From NCBI GenBank assembly GCA_900763175.1, contig CAAFJI010000146.1, positions 1 through 19,685 of the forward strand: a stretch of 19,685 nt of DNA. The letters are read 5' to 3'. Shown in pieces: positions 1-7,204 of the stretch. Numbering within the stretch: the stretch's first letter is position 1; each line of letters begins with the position of its first letter. The position numbers and the translations under genes were made by a program. Source of the DNA: Lachnospiraceae bacterium. Lineage in GTDB: Bacteria > Bacillota > Clostridia > Lachnospirales > Lachnospiraceae. The notes beneath the pieces are model-generated. The model saw nothing but the letters and a program-made list of their open reading frames with translations. It made no database searches and was not told the DNA's origin.

Positions 1-240
1 AAGTCCGCAGAGCACCGCCTGCAGGATCCTCGTGGACTGCTCAAGCTGTCCGAATGCCATGTAAACAGCTGCGCCCACAAGAAGCGCCATCAATGTATCT
101 TTCAGCCCGAAATCAGGAAGCTGGAACTTGATCTTCTTCCCATCCCCCTCCTTCGGCATCATCCGCGGCTTGGAAGCCACGACCTGGTGATAAAACATAT
201 CTTCGTCATATGTAGATTTTACTGCGTATATTGGTTCCAT
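1..240 (-). CDS. YcxB-like membrane protein, N-terminal part (runs off the window)
   Basis: Only the first 80 codons are visible, starting MEPIYAVKSTYDED. The ATG follows a strong AGGAGGT site placed 6-7 nt upstream, only 10 nt after the stop of the upstream chimeric argJ, so the two are probably co-transcribed. Residues about 1-48 are polar, then LKDTLMALLVGAAVYMAFGQ looks like a first membrane segment. This fits the layout of YcxB-family proteins: a short cytosolic start, two membrane helices, then a C-terminal beta-rich domain. The matching C-terminal part is not visible for this gene, but a YcxB-like C-terminus is fused to ArgJ just upstream, suggesting two tandem paralogues once stood here. 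The family assignment is inference from architecture and context; function is unknown. Confidence 0.55.
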   Translation of the reverse strand, partial: MEPIYAVKSTYDEDMFYHQVVASKPRMMPKEGDGKKIKFQLPDFGLKDTLMALLVGAAVYMAFGQLEQSTRILQAVLCGL

Positions 241-250
241 TCCGCACCTC

Positions 251-1570
251 CTATCGTACTGTGATCCGTTCCATCGGAAGATGACATTTCTCTGTCAGAA
301 ATCCCGCAAGCTCCGCGGAATTTCCCTGAACCGCGTCATCTTTCATGAAGTAACGCACCACATTTCCGCGCTCCACCAGCACATACATACCAGACATATC
401 AATAAGGCGTCCCACGTTTTTATACTGCACGCGGGATTTCTCATTCTTTCCGATGACCTCATATCCGTCCTCGTAGAAGCGGTATTCCCATTGATAGTTA
501 TCTTCCATCCTCCCCGCCTCGAACTGGAGATGGATCTGCTTTTTCGCGTCCAGCCAGCCTTTCAAAAGGGCATAGGTTCCAAACACGAATCCCATGGCAC
601 AGAGAATGCGTCCCCAATTTGCATCGTGACCGTAAATAGCAGCCTTTGTAAGAGAAGAAGTTACAACAGATTTGCTCAGTGTAACGGCATCTTCTTTTGT
701 CTTTGCACCGATGATTTTTACTTCAAAAAGTGCAGTAGCTCCCTCACCATCTCCTGCGATTTTCCTGGAAAGACAGGTATTGATATAGTTCAGAGCTTCC
801 ATGAATTTATCAAAATCAGCACCCTCTTCTGTGATTTCCGGGTTGCCTGCCATACCATTTGCAAGAAGAAGAACGGTATCATTTGTGGAGGTATCTCCGT
901 CGACAGAAACCATGTTAAAGGTGTCCTTAATATTTGCACTCAACGCTTTCTGAAGCATTTCTTTGGAAATAGCCGCATCTGTTGTCACGAAGCCAAGCAT
1001 GGTGCACATATTTGGATGAATCATTCCGGAGCCCTTACACATTCCTCCTACTGTAACTGTTTTTCCGCTAATTTCAATCTGTACGGCAACCTCTTTTTTC
1101 ACGGTATCTGTAGTCATGATTGCCTTAGCAGCCTCTGTTCCTGCCTCCAGAGAACCGTCAAGCTTAGGAGCCATGGCCTTCACTCCATTTACAATTCTGT
1201 CAATAGGGATCTGCATTCCGATTACGCCAGTAGATGCAACTAATACGCTGTCTGCCGGAATTCCAAGGATCTCAGAAGCTGCGTCTGCTGTTGCCTTACA
1301 GTATCCATATCCCTCTGCACCTGTACAGGCGTTTGCAATTCCACTGTTGCAGATCACAGCCTGTGCTGCCGGATGGTTATAAACCACATTCTGATCCCAT
1401 TTTACAGGAGCTGCCTTCACCACATTGGTGGTAAACGTACCAGCTGCCACACAGGGAACCTCACTGTAAACCATAGCCATATCGGTACGGCCTTTGTATT
1501 TAATCTCTGCTGCTGTTGCTGCTGCCTGAAAACCTTTTGCAGCAGTAACACCACCTGTAATAATTTTCAT
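251..1570 (-). CDS. argJ: Glutamate N-acetyltransferase ArgJ, C-terminally truncated and fused in frame to a YcxB-like C-terminus
   Basis: The product is 439 residues. ArgJ moves the acetyl group from N-acetylornithine to glutamate and is made as a precursor that cuts itself before a threonine. Residues 1-327 are clear ArgJ: N-terminal GGVTAAKGF, the KGSGMIHPNMC/TML cleavage site with nucleophile Thr190, DGDTSTNDT (224-232), and DANWGRILCAMG (316-327). From about residue 327 the ArgJ sequence stops. The usual end of the beta chain (an RGDGSATAWGCDLTYDYV-like stretch) is absent, costing roughly 75 residues. What follows is a probable membrane helix (FVFGTYALLKGWL, 328-340) and a YcxB-like domain (YRFYEDGYEVIGKNEKSRVQ, then VRYFMKDDAV). 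The start is set by GGGAGG upstream of ATG 1570; a longer reading frame to 1651 has no such site. It lies 31 nt after argC. ArgJ activity is probably lost or impaired. A metagenomic misjoin near 586-600 is the main alternative. Confidence 0.85.
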   Translation of the reverse strand: MKIITGGVTAAKGFQAAATAAEIKYKGRTDMAMVYSEVPCVAAGTFTTNVVKAAPVKWDQNVVYNHPAAQAVICNSGIANACTGAEGYGYCKATADAASEILGIPADSVLVASTGVIGMQIPIDRIVNGVKAMAPKLDGSLEAGTEAAKAIMTTDTVKKEVAVQIEISGKTVTVGGMCKGSGMIHPNMCTMLGFVTTDAAISKEMLQKALSANIKDTFNMVSVDGDTSTNDTVLLLANGMAGNPEITEEGADFDKFMEALNYINTCLSRKIAGDGEGATALFEVKIIGAKTKEDAVTLSKSVVTSSLTKAAIYGHDANWGRILCAMGFVFGTYALLKGWLDAKKQIHLQFEAGRMEDNYQWEYRFYEDGYEVIGKNEKSRVQYKNVGRLIDMSGMYVLVERGNVVRYFMKDDAVQGNSAELAGFLTEKCHLPMERITVR

Positions 1571-1601
1571 AATAAATCTTCCTCCCTTTTCCCTGTGCAC
1601 C

Positions 1602-2642
1602 TTACGGATACATAGGAACCTGTAATAAGCCTTCTGTTTCCTTAAATCCAAACATAAGATTCATGTTCTGTACTGCCTGTCCTGCAGCGCCCTTTACAAG
1701 GTTATCAATGGCACCCATCATAATAATTCTGTGAGTTCTTGGGTCAATCTTAAAGTTCACATCTACATAATTGCTTCCCTCTACCCATTTTGTCTGCGGG
1801 CAAACATCCCTGTCCAGAACACGTACAAATGCTTCGTTTTCATAGCAGACATCATAAGCGGCTTTTACCTCTTCGTAGGTCACATCCTTTGTAAGAGACG
1901 CATAGGCAGTTACCAGGATACCTCTGTTCATAGGAACAAGATGAGGGGTAAAGTTAATGGTCACTTCCTGTCCGCAGGCATATCCAAGCTGGTCCTCAAT
2001 CTCCGGTGTATGTCTGTGTGTTGCCACACCATATGCCTTGATATTTTCATTGACTTCGCAATAAAGATTGTCTACCTTTGCACCTCTTCCTGCACCTGTT
2101 GTTCCGGATTTTGCATCAATAATGATAGTATTGGGATCGATCATTCCAGCCTTTAACAGCGGATAAATGGAAAGCGTTGAGCAGGTTGGATAACATCCCG
2201 GATTGGCAATTAAACGAGCCTTCTTAATATCCTCTCTGTTAATCTCACAAAGGCCATATACGGCTTCATCAATGAACTGAGGTGATTTATGCTCGATTCC
2301 ATACCACTTTTCATACTTCTTTACATCCTTAATACGGAAATCTGCGCTCAGGTCAATCACCTTTGCCCTGGAAAGAATCCCTTCATTTACCAGAGAAGCG
2401 CACAGTCCCTGAGGAGTGGCCGTGAAGATCACATCTACCTCATCTGCAAGAGCTTCCATATTATCATCCATACATTTGGCATCTACCAGTTTAAAAAAAT
2501 TCTGATAGATTCCTGCATATTTTTTATCAATATAACTTCTGGAGCCAAACCATGCCACTTCTACCTCTTTATGTCCCAGAAGAAGACGCACGATCTCGTT
2601 TCCGGCATAACCGGTAGCTCCGATAATTCCAGCTTTTATCAT
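1602..2642 (-). CDS. argC: N-acetyl-gamma-glutamyl-phosphate reductase
   Basis: A 346-residue protein that reduces N-acetylglutamyl phosphate to N-acetylglutamate semialdehyde with NADPH, the third step of arginine synthesis; cytosolic. Visible landmarks are the N-terminal nucleotide-binding loop GATGYAGNE (8-16), TATPQGL (74-80), the catalytic cysteine in NPGCYPT (Cys150), SGTTGAGR, and HRHTPEIEDQLG near the active site. Length is normal for the family. ATG 2642 is chosen because GGAGG sits about 9 nt upstream and the protein starts MIKAGIIGATG as expected; the frame extends 14 codons further but without a ribosome site. It is the first gene of argC-argJ, with its own promoter and ArgR-like palindromes just upstream, divergent from argG. 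Confidence 0.97.
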   Translation of the reverse strand: MIKAGIIGATGYAGNEIVRLLLGHKEVEVAWFGSRSYIDKKYAGIYQNFFKLVDAKCMDDNMEALADEVDVIFTATPQGLCASLVNEGILSRAKVIDLSADFRIKDVKKYEKWYGIEHKSPQFIDEAVYGLCEINREDIKKARLIANPGCYPTCSTLSIYPLLKAGMIDPNTIIIDAKSGTTGAGRGAKVDNLYCEVNENIKAYGVATHRHTPEIEDQLGYACGQEVTINFTPHLVPMNRGILVTAYASLTKDVTYEEVKAAYDVCYENEAFVRVLDRDVCPQTKWVEGSNYVDVNFKIDPRTHRIIMMGAIDNLVKGAAGQAVQNMNLMFGFKETEGLLQVPMYP

Positions 2643-2668
2643 CTGTTTAACCTCCGTATTCAAAACGA

Positions 2669-2704
2669 TGAACAAATTATACATCTTCTTTGCATATTAT
2701 GCAA
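2669..2704. promoter_or_regulatory. Pair of ARG-box-like palindromes over the argC promoter (predicted ArgR/AhrC operator)
   Basis: TGAACAAATTATACA (2669-2683) overlaps the argC -10 and the perfect palindrome TTGCATATTATGCAA (2690-2704) covers the -35. Their centres, 2676 and 2697, are 21 bp apart, the usual centre spacing of tandem ARG boxes bound by one ArgR hexamer. The individual boxes are imperfect against the TGAAT-N4-ATTCA consensus, so the call rests on spacing, position and the gene controlled. Confidence 0.5.
2676..2704 (-). promoter_or_regulatory. Promoter of argC-argJ
   Basis: On the minus strand a perfect TATAAT (2676-2681) is preceded at exactly 17 nt by TTGCAT (2699-2704), which keeps the TTG of the -35 consensus. 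The predicted start of transcription is about 2669, giving a leader of about 26 nt to the argC ATG. Two palindromes overlap the -10 and -35 elements (separate entry). Confidence 0.7.
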
Positions 2705-2779
2705 TAGTGATTTTTGCTTTATTTTTCCCTCTAAGAACATGATTTTGTGCATTTTATCATGTATTTACCTATTAAATGA

Positions 2780-2793
2780 TGTATTTTTATGCA
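2780..2793. promoter_or_regulatory. Additional weak ARG-box-like site
   Basis: TGTATTTTTATGCA resembles TGAAT-N4-ATTCA with two substitutions and lies mid-way between the divergent arginine genes. The stretch is very AT-rich, so chance matches are likely. Confidence 0.25.
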
Positions 2794-2895
2794 AAGATCT
2801 TTTCAATTTTTTTCAAATTCCCTATTGCATATTTATGAGAAATGTTGTATATTATTCTTTGTTGATAACACAGCAAAGGAAATCATGGTTATCAC

Positions 2896-2913
2896 AATGA
2901 ATATTTATTCAAA
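2896..2913. promoter_or_regulatory. ARG box upstream of argG (predicted ArgR/AhrC operator)
   Basis: AATGAATATTTATTCAAA fits the classical ARG-box consensus WNTGAATWWWWATTCANW at every position and contains the perfect-arm palindrome TGAAT-ATTT-ATTCA (2898-2911). It overlaps the probable -35 region of argG, a position where arginine-bound ArgR would block RNA polymerase. A second inverted repeat, TGATAAC (2863-2869) with GTTATCA (2888-2894), lies just upstream and is unexplained. Confidence 0.7.
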
Positions 2914-2931
2914 ATTAATACGAATTATAAC
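2903..2931 (+). promoter_or_regulatory. Probable promoter of argG
   Basis: TATAAC (2926-2931) is a good -10. The -35 at 17 nt (ATTTAT) is poor and lies inside the ARG box. Transcription would start near 2938, about 35 nt before the ATG. No better promoter was seen in the 300-bp divergent region on this strand. Confidence 0.4.
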
Positions 2932-2972
2932 CCTATCTGTTTCAGAGGGATAAGAGAAAAGAGGTAAATATT

Positions 2973-4208
2973 ATGAAAGAAAAAGTTGTACTTGCATATT
3001 CAGGTGGTCTTGACACAACAGCCCTGATTCCATGGCTGAAAGAAACCTTCGATTATGACGTAGTTTGCTGTTGTGTAAACTGTGGACAGGGAAATGAACT
3101 GGATGGGCTGGAAGAAAGAGCAAAACTTTCCGGTGCTTCCAAATTATATATTGAAGATATCGTAGATGACTTCTGCGACAACTACATTATGCCATGTGTA
3201 GAAGCAGGCGCTGTATATGAGCACAAATATCTTCTTGGTACTTCCATGGCTCGTCCTGCTATTGCTAAGAAGCTTGTTGAGATTGCGAGAAAAGAGAACG
3301 CCGTTGCAATCTGCCATGGTGCTACTGGTAAAGGTAACGACCAGATCCGTTTCGAGCTTGGAATCAAGGCACTTGCTCCAGATATCAAGATCATTGCTCC
3401 GTGGCGTATGACTGATGTATGGACCATGCAGTCCCGTGAAGATGAGATCGCATTCTGCCAGGCTCACGGAATTAACCTTCCATTTGACGCAAAGCACAGC
3501 TACAGCCGTGACCGTAACCTGTGGCACATCAGCCATGAGGGACTTGAGCTTGAGGATCCTTCCCAGGCTCCAAACTATGACGATATGTTAGTTCTCAGTG
3601 TTACTCCTCAGAAAGCTCCAGATAAGGAAACTGAGATCACCATGACATTTGAGGCCGGTGTTCCGAAAACCTTAAATGGAAAGGCAATGAAGGTTTCTGA
3701 GATCATCACAGAGCTGAATAAAATCGGCGGAGAGAACGGAATCGGTATCATCGATATCGTAGAAAACCGTGTTGTAGGTATGAAATCCCGTGGTGTTTAT
3801 GAAACTCCTGGCGGAACCATCCTGATGGCAGCTCATGAGCAACTTGAGGAGCTGATCCTTGATCGTGAAACTCTTGAAACAAAGAAAAAACTTGGAAGCC
3901 AGTTCGCTCAGGTTGTTTACGAAGGAAAATGGTTCACTCCTCTTCGTGAGGCGATCCAGGCATTCGTTGAGTCTACTCAGAAATATGTAACTGGTGAAGT
4001 GAAATTCAAGCTTTACAAGGGCAACATCATCAAAGCCGGTACAACTTCTCCATACAGCCTGTACAATGAATCTCTTGCATCCTTCACAACCGGTGATATG
4101 TATGATCACCATGATGCAGACGGATTCATCACTCTGTTCGGCCTTCCTCTGAAGGTTCGTGCTATGAAGCTTGCTGAGGTTGAGAGCCAGAAACAAACAA
4201 ACGACTGA
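2973..4208 (+). CDS. argG: Argininosuccinate synthase
   Basis: A 411-residue cytosolic enzyme that joins citrulline and aspartate using ATP to give argininosuccinate, the next-to-last step of arginine synthesis. The ATP pyrophosphatase loop AYSGGLDTT is at residues 8-16, the citrulline-binding GTSMARPAIAKKLV begins at 89, and HGATGKGNDQIRFE is at 115-128, all intact. Length is usual for bacterial ArgG. The ATG follows GAGG at about 9 nt. It is transcribed alone, divergent from argC; argH does not follow, as the next gene is a convergent permease. A consensus ARG box upstream suggests arginine repression. Codon use is rich in GTT/CTT/ACT, more so than the neighbours, as expected of a well-expressed gene. 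Confidence 0.98.
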   Translation: MKEKVVLAYSGGLDTTALIPWLKETFDYDVVCCCVNCGQGNELDGLEERAKLSGASKLYIEDIVDDFCDNYIMPCVEAGAVYEHKYLLGTSMARPAIAKKLVEIARKENAVAICHGATGKGNDQIRFELGIKALAPDIKIIAPWRMTDVWTMQSREDEIAFCQAHGINLPFDAKHSYSRDRNLWHISHEGLELEDPSQAPNYDDMLVLSVTPQKAPDKETEITMTFEAGVPKTLNGKAMKVSEIITELNKIGGENGIGIIDIVENRVVGMKSRGVYETPGGTILMAAHEQLEELILDRETLETKKKLGSQFAQVVYEGKWFTPLREAIQAFVESTQKYVTGEVKFKLYKGNIIKAGTTSPYSLYNESLASFTTGDMYDHHDADGFITLFGLPLKVRAMKLAEVESQKQTND

Positions 4209-4221
4209 TCTTGATTTTCAT

Positions 4222-4321
4222 AAAAAAGACTCCTGCTTGCAGGATTCTCCGTATGCGGCGGGTCGCTTCAAGCGACATCTACCTTGCCGCTGCTTCTGGA
4301 TCCTGCCCGGCAGGGCTTTTT
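4222..4321. repeat. Palindromic element after argG (first of four hairpins)
   Basis: The two ends are near-inverted copies: AAAAAAG plus TCCTGC-TT-GCAGGAT on the left, and GGATCCTGCCCGGCAGG plus GCTTTTT on the right. Each arm can also fold alone. Inside are GCGGC/GCCGC arms (4255/4286) around a perfect GTCGC-TTCAA-GCGAC hairpin. The right arm followed by CTTTTT could end argG transcription. The nested symmetry suggests a small mobile palindrome rather than a simple terminator. Confidence 0.6.
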
Positions 4322-4363
4322 ATGCAATAGGGGATTCCAGCGGAATTTCCTATTGCATAAAAA
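4317..4363. repeat. Long perfect hairpin between argG and the permease gene
   Basis: TTTTTATGCAATAGG (4317-4331) pairs without mismatch with CCTATTGCATAAAAA (4349-4363), a 15-bp stem, with an inner ATTCC-AGC-GGAAT stem. The stem is AU-rich and starts rather than ends with the T tract, so it is not a standard terminator. It overlaps the T run of the element before it. Confidence 0.6.
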
Positions 4364-4365
4364 CA

Positions 4366-4415
4366 AAGGCAGCTCCCGGAGTCTTTTATGACTCCAGCAG
4401 CTGCCTTCATTTTTG
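4366..4415. terminator. Bidirectional Rho-independent terminator
   Basis: AAGGCAGCT (4366-4374) pairs with AGCTGCCTT (4399-4407) around an inner GGAGTC/GACTCC stem. CATTTTT follows on the plus strand, and on the minus strand the stem is followed by TGTTTTTATG. It can serve both convergent genes, argG and the permease. Confidence 0.75.
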
Positions 4416-4424
4416 CCCAAATCC

Positions 4425-4463
4425 TGTTGCAGGCAGAGAAGTTCTTCTGCCTGCAACATTTTT
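4425..4463 (+). terminator. Strong Rho-independent terminator, plus-strand direction
   Basis: TGTTGCAGGCAGA (4425-4437) pairs perfectly with TCTGCCTGCAACA (4446-4458), 13 bp with an 8-nt loop, followed by five T on the plus strand. The T tract overlaps the stop codon of the convergent permease gene. It appears to be a second barrier against argG read-through. Confidence 0.75.
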
Positions 4464-5613
4464 ATTCAATCTTTAATTTCTTCTTTTCCAGTCTTCCATA
4501 TACCCATTCACGGAACAATGCATACAAAACAGACACCAGTGGGATAAAGATCAGCATTCCCACAACTCCCATAAGATTTCCTCCGAGGGTAACTGCCGCC
4601 AGTACCCAGATTGCCGGAAGTCCTACTGAGCCGCCAACTATATGAGGATAAATCAGATTTCCCTCTACCTGCTGTATAACTACAAATAATATCAGGAACA
4701 TTACAGCCTTTACCGGACTTACCATCAAAATCAGGAAAAATCCGGTCCAGCAGGCAATAATCCCGCCCAATATTGGAATCAGGGCCATAAATCCAATCAT
4801 CACTGCAATGAGCATTGCATAGGGAAACTGTCCAACAGTCAATGCAACAAAAAATATGAATCCCAGAAGAGTTGCCTCAATGCATATTCCTGTAATAAAG
4901 CTGGAAAAAACTTTGCTTGCCAGAGTACACACATGCCCCATATACTCCACAACCTTTTCCGGAAAAATCGCATAAGCCGTTTTTAACACCTGTTTTCCCA
5001 GCGTTTCCTTCTGTAAAAGAATATAGCAGGCAAATACAAAACCGATGGCAAAATTAACAACCATGTTCACAAGCCCCATTGTCACCGTAATCGTAGAACT
5101 CACCAGATTGTCCGCACCGTTTTTCAATACGTTAGCAATAGAGTCGATTATCTTCTGAGGCTGTATATTGATGGAAGAGATCCATTTCACGATTTCAGAA
5201 TCTCCACTGAAAGTATTGGCTGCCCATTTTTGTATCAGCGGAATGTCTTCTTCTACTTTCTTTACAATATTTACTACTGTGCTTCCCATCTCCGGAACAA
5301 CTACCAGCGCTACAACAAGAATCACAAGCGCTACCAGAACGATAGACAGAAGCAGACTCACAGGCCTTGCAGACTTTGCTGCAGCCTTCTTTCCTTTTTC
5401 CTTTGCCTTACCAAACAGGTGTCTTTCCAGAAAGGACATGGGAACGTTCAGCACAAAGGCCATGGTACCTCCCACTATAAATGGCAAAAGCAATCCCCAT
5501 ACTACTTTCACGTATTTCAGGATCACATTCAAGTTCTGCATTCCCACGTAGAGCAGCACAGCAAATGCAATAAGCCAGCGCACCTTTTTCATAGTTTCCT
5601 TATTTAGTTCCAC
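4462..5613 (-). CDS. AI-2E family transporter (PerM/YdiK-type membrane protein)
   Basis: A 383-residue polytopic membrane protein with about eight hydrophobic segments, beginning with a pair at residues 12-29 and 38-57. The C-terminal half carries the family hallmarks: GFMALIPILGGIIACWTGF, then IQQVEGNLIYPHIVGGSVGL, then GGNLMGVVGMLIFIPLVSVL. The family name comes from the AI-2 exporter TqsA; other members are Na+/H+ antiporters or of unknown substrate, so transport of AI-2 should not be assumed. The start is a GTG at 5613 with GGAGG about 7 nt upstream; ATG at 5592 (MKKVRWL) is a weaker alternative. Monocistronic, convergent with argG, divergent from the HTH regulator gene. Confidence 0.88.
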   Translation of the reverse strand: MELNKETMKKVRWLIAFAVLLYVGMQNLNVILKYVKVVWGLLLPFIVGGTMAFVLNVPMSFLERHLFGKAKEKGKKAAAKSARPVSLLLSIVLVALVILVVALVVVPEMGSTVVNIVKKVEEDIPLIQKWAANTFSGDSEIVKWISSINIQPQKIIDSIANVLKNGADNLVSSTITVTMGLVNMVVNFAIGFVFACYILLQKETLGKQVLKTAYAIFPEKVVEYMGHVCTLASKVFSSFITGICIEATLLGFIFFVALTVGQFPYAMLIAVMIGFMALIPILGGIIACWTGFFLILMVSPVKAVMFLILFVVIQQVEGNLIYPHIVGGSVGLPAIWVLAAVTLGGNLMGVVGMLIFIPLVSVLYALFREWVYGRLEKKKLKIE

Positions 5614-5655
5614 TTACTTCCTCCACTCCTTCTGACGAATCAGACCGTTTTCTTC

Positions 5656-5684
5656 ATCTTATCACACCGGTAAAGTTTTGACCA
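5656..5684 (-). promoter_or_regulatory. Probable promoter of the AI-2E family transporter
   Basis: On the minus strand TGGTCA (5679-5684), 17 nt, TAAGAT (5656-5661), with a TG one base before the -10 (extended -10). The leader would be about 35 nt. It shares the short divergent region with the promoter of the HTH regulator, so the regulator could act on both. Confidence 0.45.
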
Positions 5685-5712
5685 GTTATCTCTTTCTTTT
5701 TCCTATTTATTC

Positions 5713-5721
5713 TGATAGAAT
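5713..5721 (+). promoter_or_regulatory. Probable extended -10 promoter of the HTH regulator
   Basis: TGATAGAAT is an extended -10 (TGn plus TAGAAT). No good -35 lies 17 nt upstream (TTTCTT). The start of transcription would be near 5728, about 27 nt before the ATG. Confidence 0.4.
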
Positions 5722-5754
5722 GGATTTACTTAAATTTAAGGAGAAGAACTGTAA

Positions 5755-7194
5755 ATGTCCGTATTTTCCGATTTATTAGAACAATATATCAAAGAAAAGG
5801 AAATCAAAATATATTCCATGGCTACTGCCTGCCAGATAGACCGCTCCATGCTGTACCGAATCATCAATGGAAAGCGCAATCCGCCTTCACCGGAGATTTT
5901 TTTCCGCATTTCCAAATATCTTCAGCTTGCACCTGCAGAATACGAGCAGCTCCTTAATGCTTACGAGCTCACCCGGCTGGGTGCTTCCATTTATTACAAG
6001 AGAAAAAGTGTGGAAGATTTTTTCATCCGTTTTCCAAGCCATCTGGCTATGGGCAATATCCAGCCGCTTTTTCATAAGGCGGCCTTTTCACCAGATCTTC
6101 CAAGTTCCCAGACTGCCTGCGTTCCTATTTTTTCTCAGACAGAGCTCAACTACTATATCCATGGGATTCTCCTTTTGGAAACAGCGAAGGAAAAGGGCAC
6201 TCTCCAGCTTCTTATACAGCCAGACTGTCCCTTTTTGTTTGGTATGCTCTCAAGCATGCGTCTGTACAGCTCCGTAAATATCCTACATATAGTCTGTTTC
6301 AGCAAAACAGATCAGCTCACTCCTCAGAACCAACTGTATAATCTTAAATATCTGGAAGCTATGCTGCCACTTTTCTTTGCAGATCTGGACTATCATCCTT
6401 ATTATTTTTACGATGATGTTGTGGCTCACTATCAGAATTTTAATGGTTTTCCCTGCATGATTCTCACTTCCGAGTATGCTATCGTGTGCACTTCTGATTA
6501 TCAGAAGGGATTTCTCTATAAGGGCAGTGGTCCTTTGCAGCTTTTGAAGGATATGTACAGTTCTTACCTTGATAAATGCAAGTCTTTATTCCATGTGATC
6601 GATTATCTTCCAATGGATGGCTCCTTGCAGCAAATGTATCAGATTTCTCCTTCCTATGTTCTTCAGCCGGAAGCTTGTCTGATGCCTTTTATCACAGATG
6701 ACTTTCTGGAAAAAGCAGTGTACCCACAGATTCCACAGCGGGAAACTTTTATTCGCCAGGCTTCTTTCCTTCTCAGGGAAAACAAAAAGCTTCTGACACC
6801 AGGGCATTTTTCCATCTATTTTACACTGCCAGGTCTGAAGCAGTTTCTGGATACCGGGCGGATTTATGAGATTCCAGAGGAAGTATATCGGCCTCTTTTG
6901 CCAGAAGAGAGGAAAGTGCTTTTGGAAGCCATGCTTTCTTACTGCCAGAAAGGCATTTACCGCCTTCTGAAGCGTCCTCTTAACCAGCTCACAGCTAACC
7001 TTCACCTTGTAGTGAATCATAGTATGGGGTATCTTCTTTTTCGTGACATCCGTGGACAGATTCTGTGTCTAACCTTTAATGAACCAAGCCTGATAAACAC
7101 CTTCCTGGACTATGTGGAAAATCTGAAAGACGGCCATCTCTATTCCGGAGAAGAGACAGCTCAGATGGTACAGAAACTTATTGATACTCTGTAA
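5755..7194 (+). CDS. HTH (XRE-like) transcriptional regulator with long uncharacterised C-terminus
   Basis: A 479-residue protein. Residues about 15-62 form a lambda-repressor-like helix-turn-helix: IYSMATACQIDRSMLYRIIN followed by GKRNPPSPEIFFRISKYLQL, that is, recognition helix then the usual GKRxP turn. The remaining 400 residues are soluble, rich in aromatic residues and leucine, without membrane segments or any domain I can name; they may sense a ligand or mediate dimerisation. The start is fixed by AAGGAG about 10 nt before ATG 5755. The gene is divergent from the AI-2E family transporter gene and followed by a hairpin at 7205. Role as a DNA-binding regulator is well supported; its targets are unknown, the divergent transporter being the natural guess. 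Confidence 0.8.
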   Translation: MSVFSDLLEQYIKEKEIKIYSMATACQIDRSMLYRIINGKRNPPSPEIFFRISKYLQLAPAEYEQLLNAYELTRLGASIYYKRKSVEDFFIRFPSHLAMGNIQPLFHKAAFSPDLPSSQTACVPIFSQTELNYYIHGILLLETAKEKGTLQLLIQPDCPFLFGMLSSMRLYSSVNILHIVCFSKTDQLTPQNQLYNLKYLEAMLPLFFADLDYHPYYFYDDVVAHYQNFNGFPCMILTSEYAIVCTSDYQKGFLYKGSGPLQLLKDMYSSYLDKCKSLFHVIDYLPMDGSLQQMYQISPSYVLQPEACLMPFITDDFLEKAVYPQIPQRETFIRQASFLLRENKKLLTPGHFSIYFTLPGLKQFLDTGRIYEIPEEVYRPLLPEERKVLLEAMLSYCQKGIYRLLKRPLNQLTANLHLVVNHSMGYLLFRDIRGQILCLTFNEPSLINTFLDYVENLKDGHLYSGEETAQMVQKLIDTL

Positions 7195-7204
7195 AAAACG
7201 AAAA

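Noticed and set aside
281..1243. 320-codon plus-strand reading frame over argJ
   Set aside because: Antisense shadow of argJ; protein is Cys/His-rich without domain features and has no convincing ribosome site.
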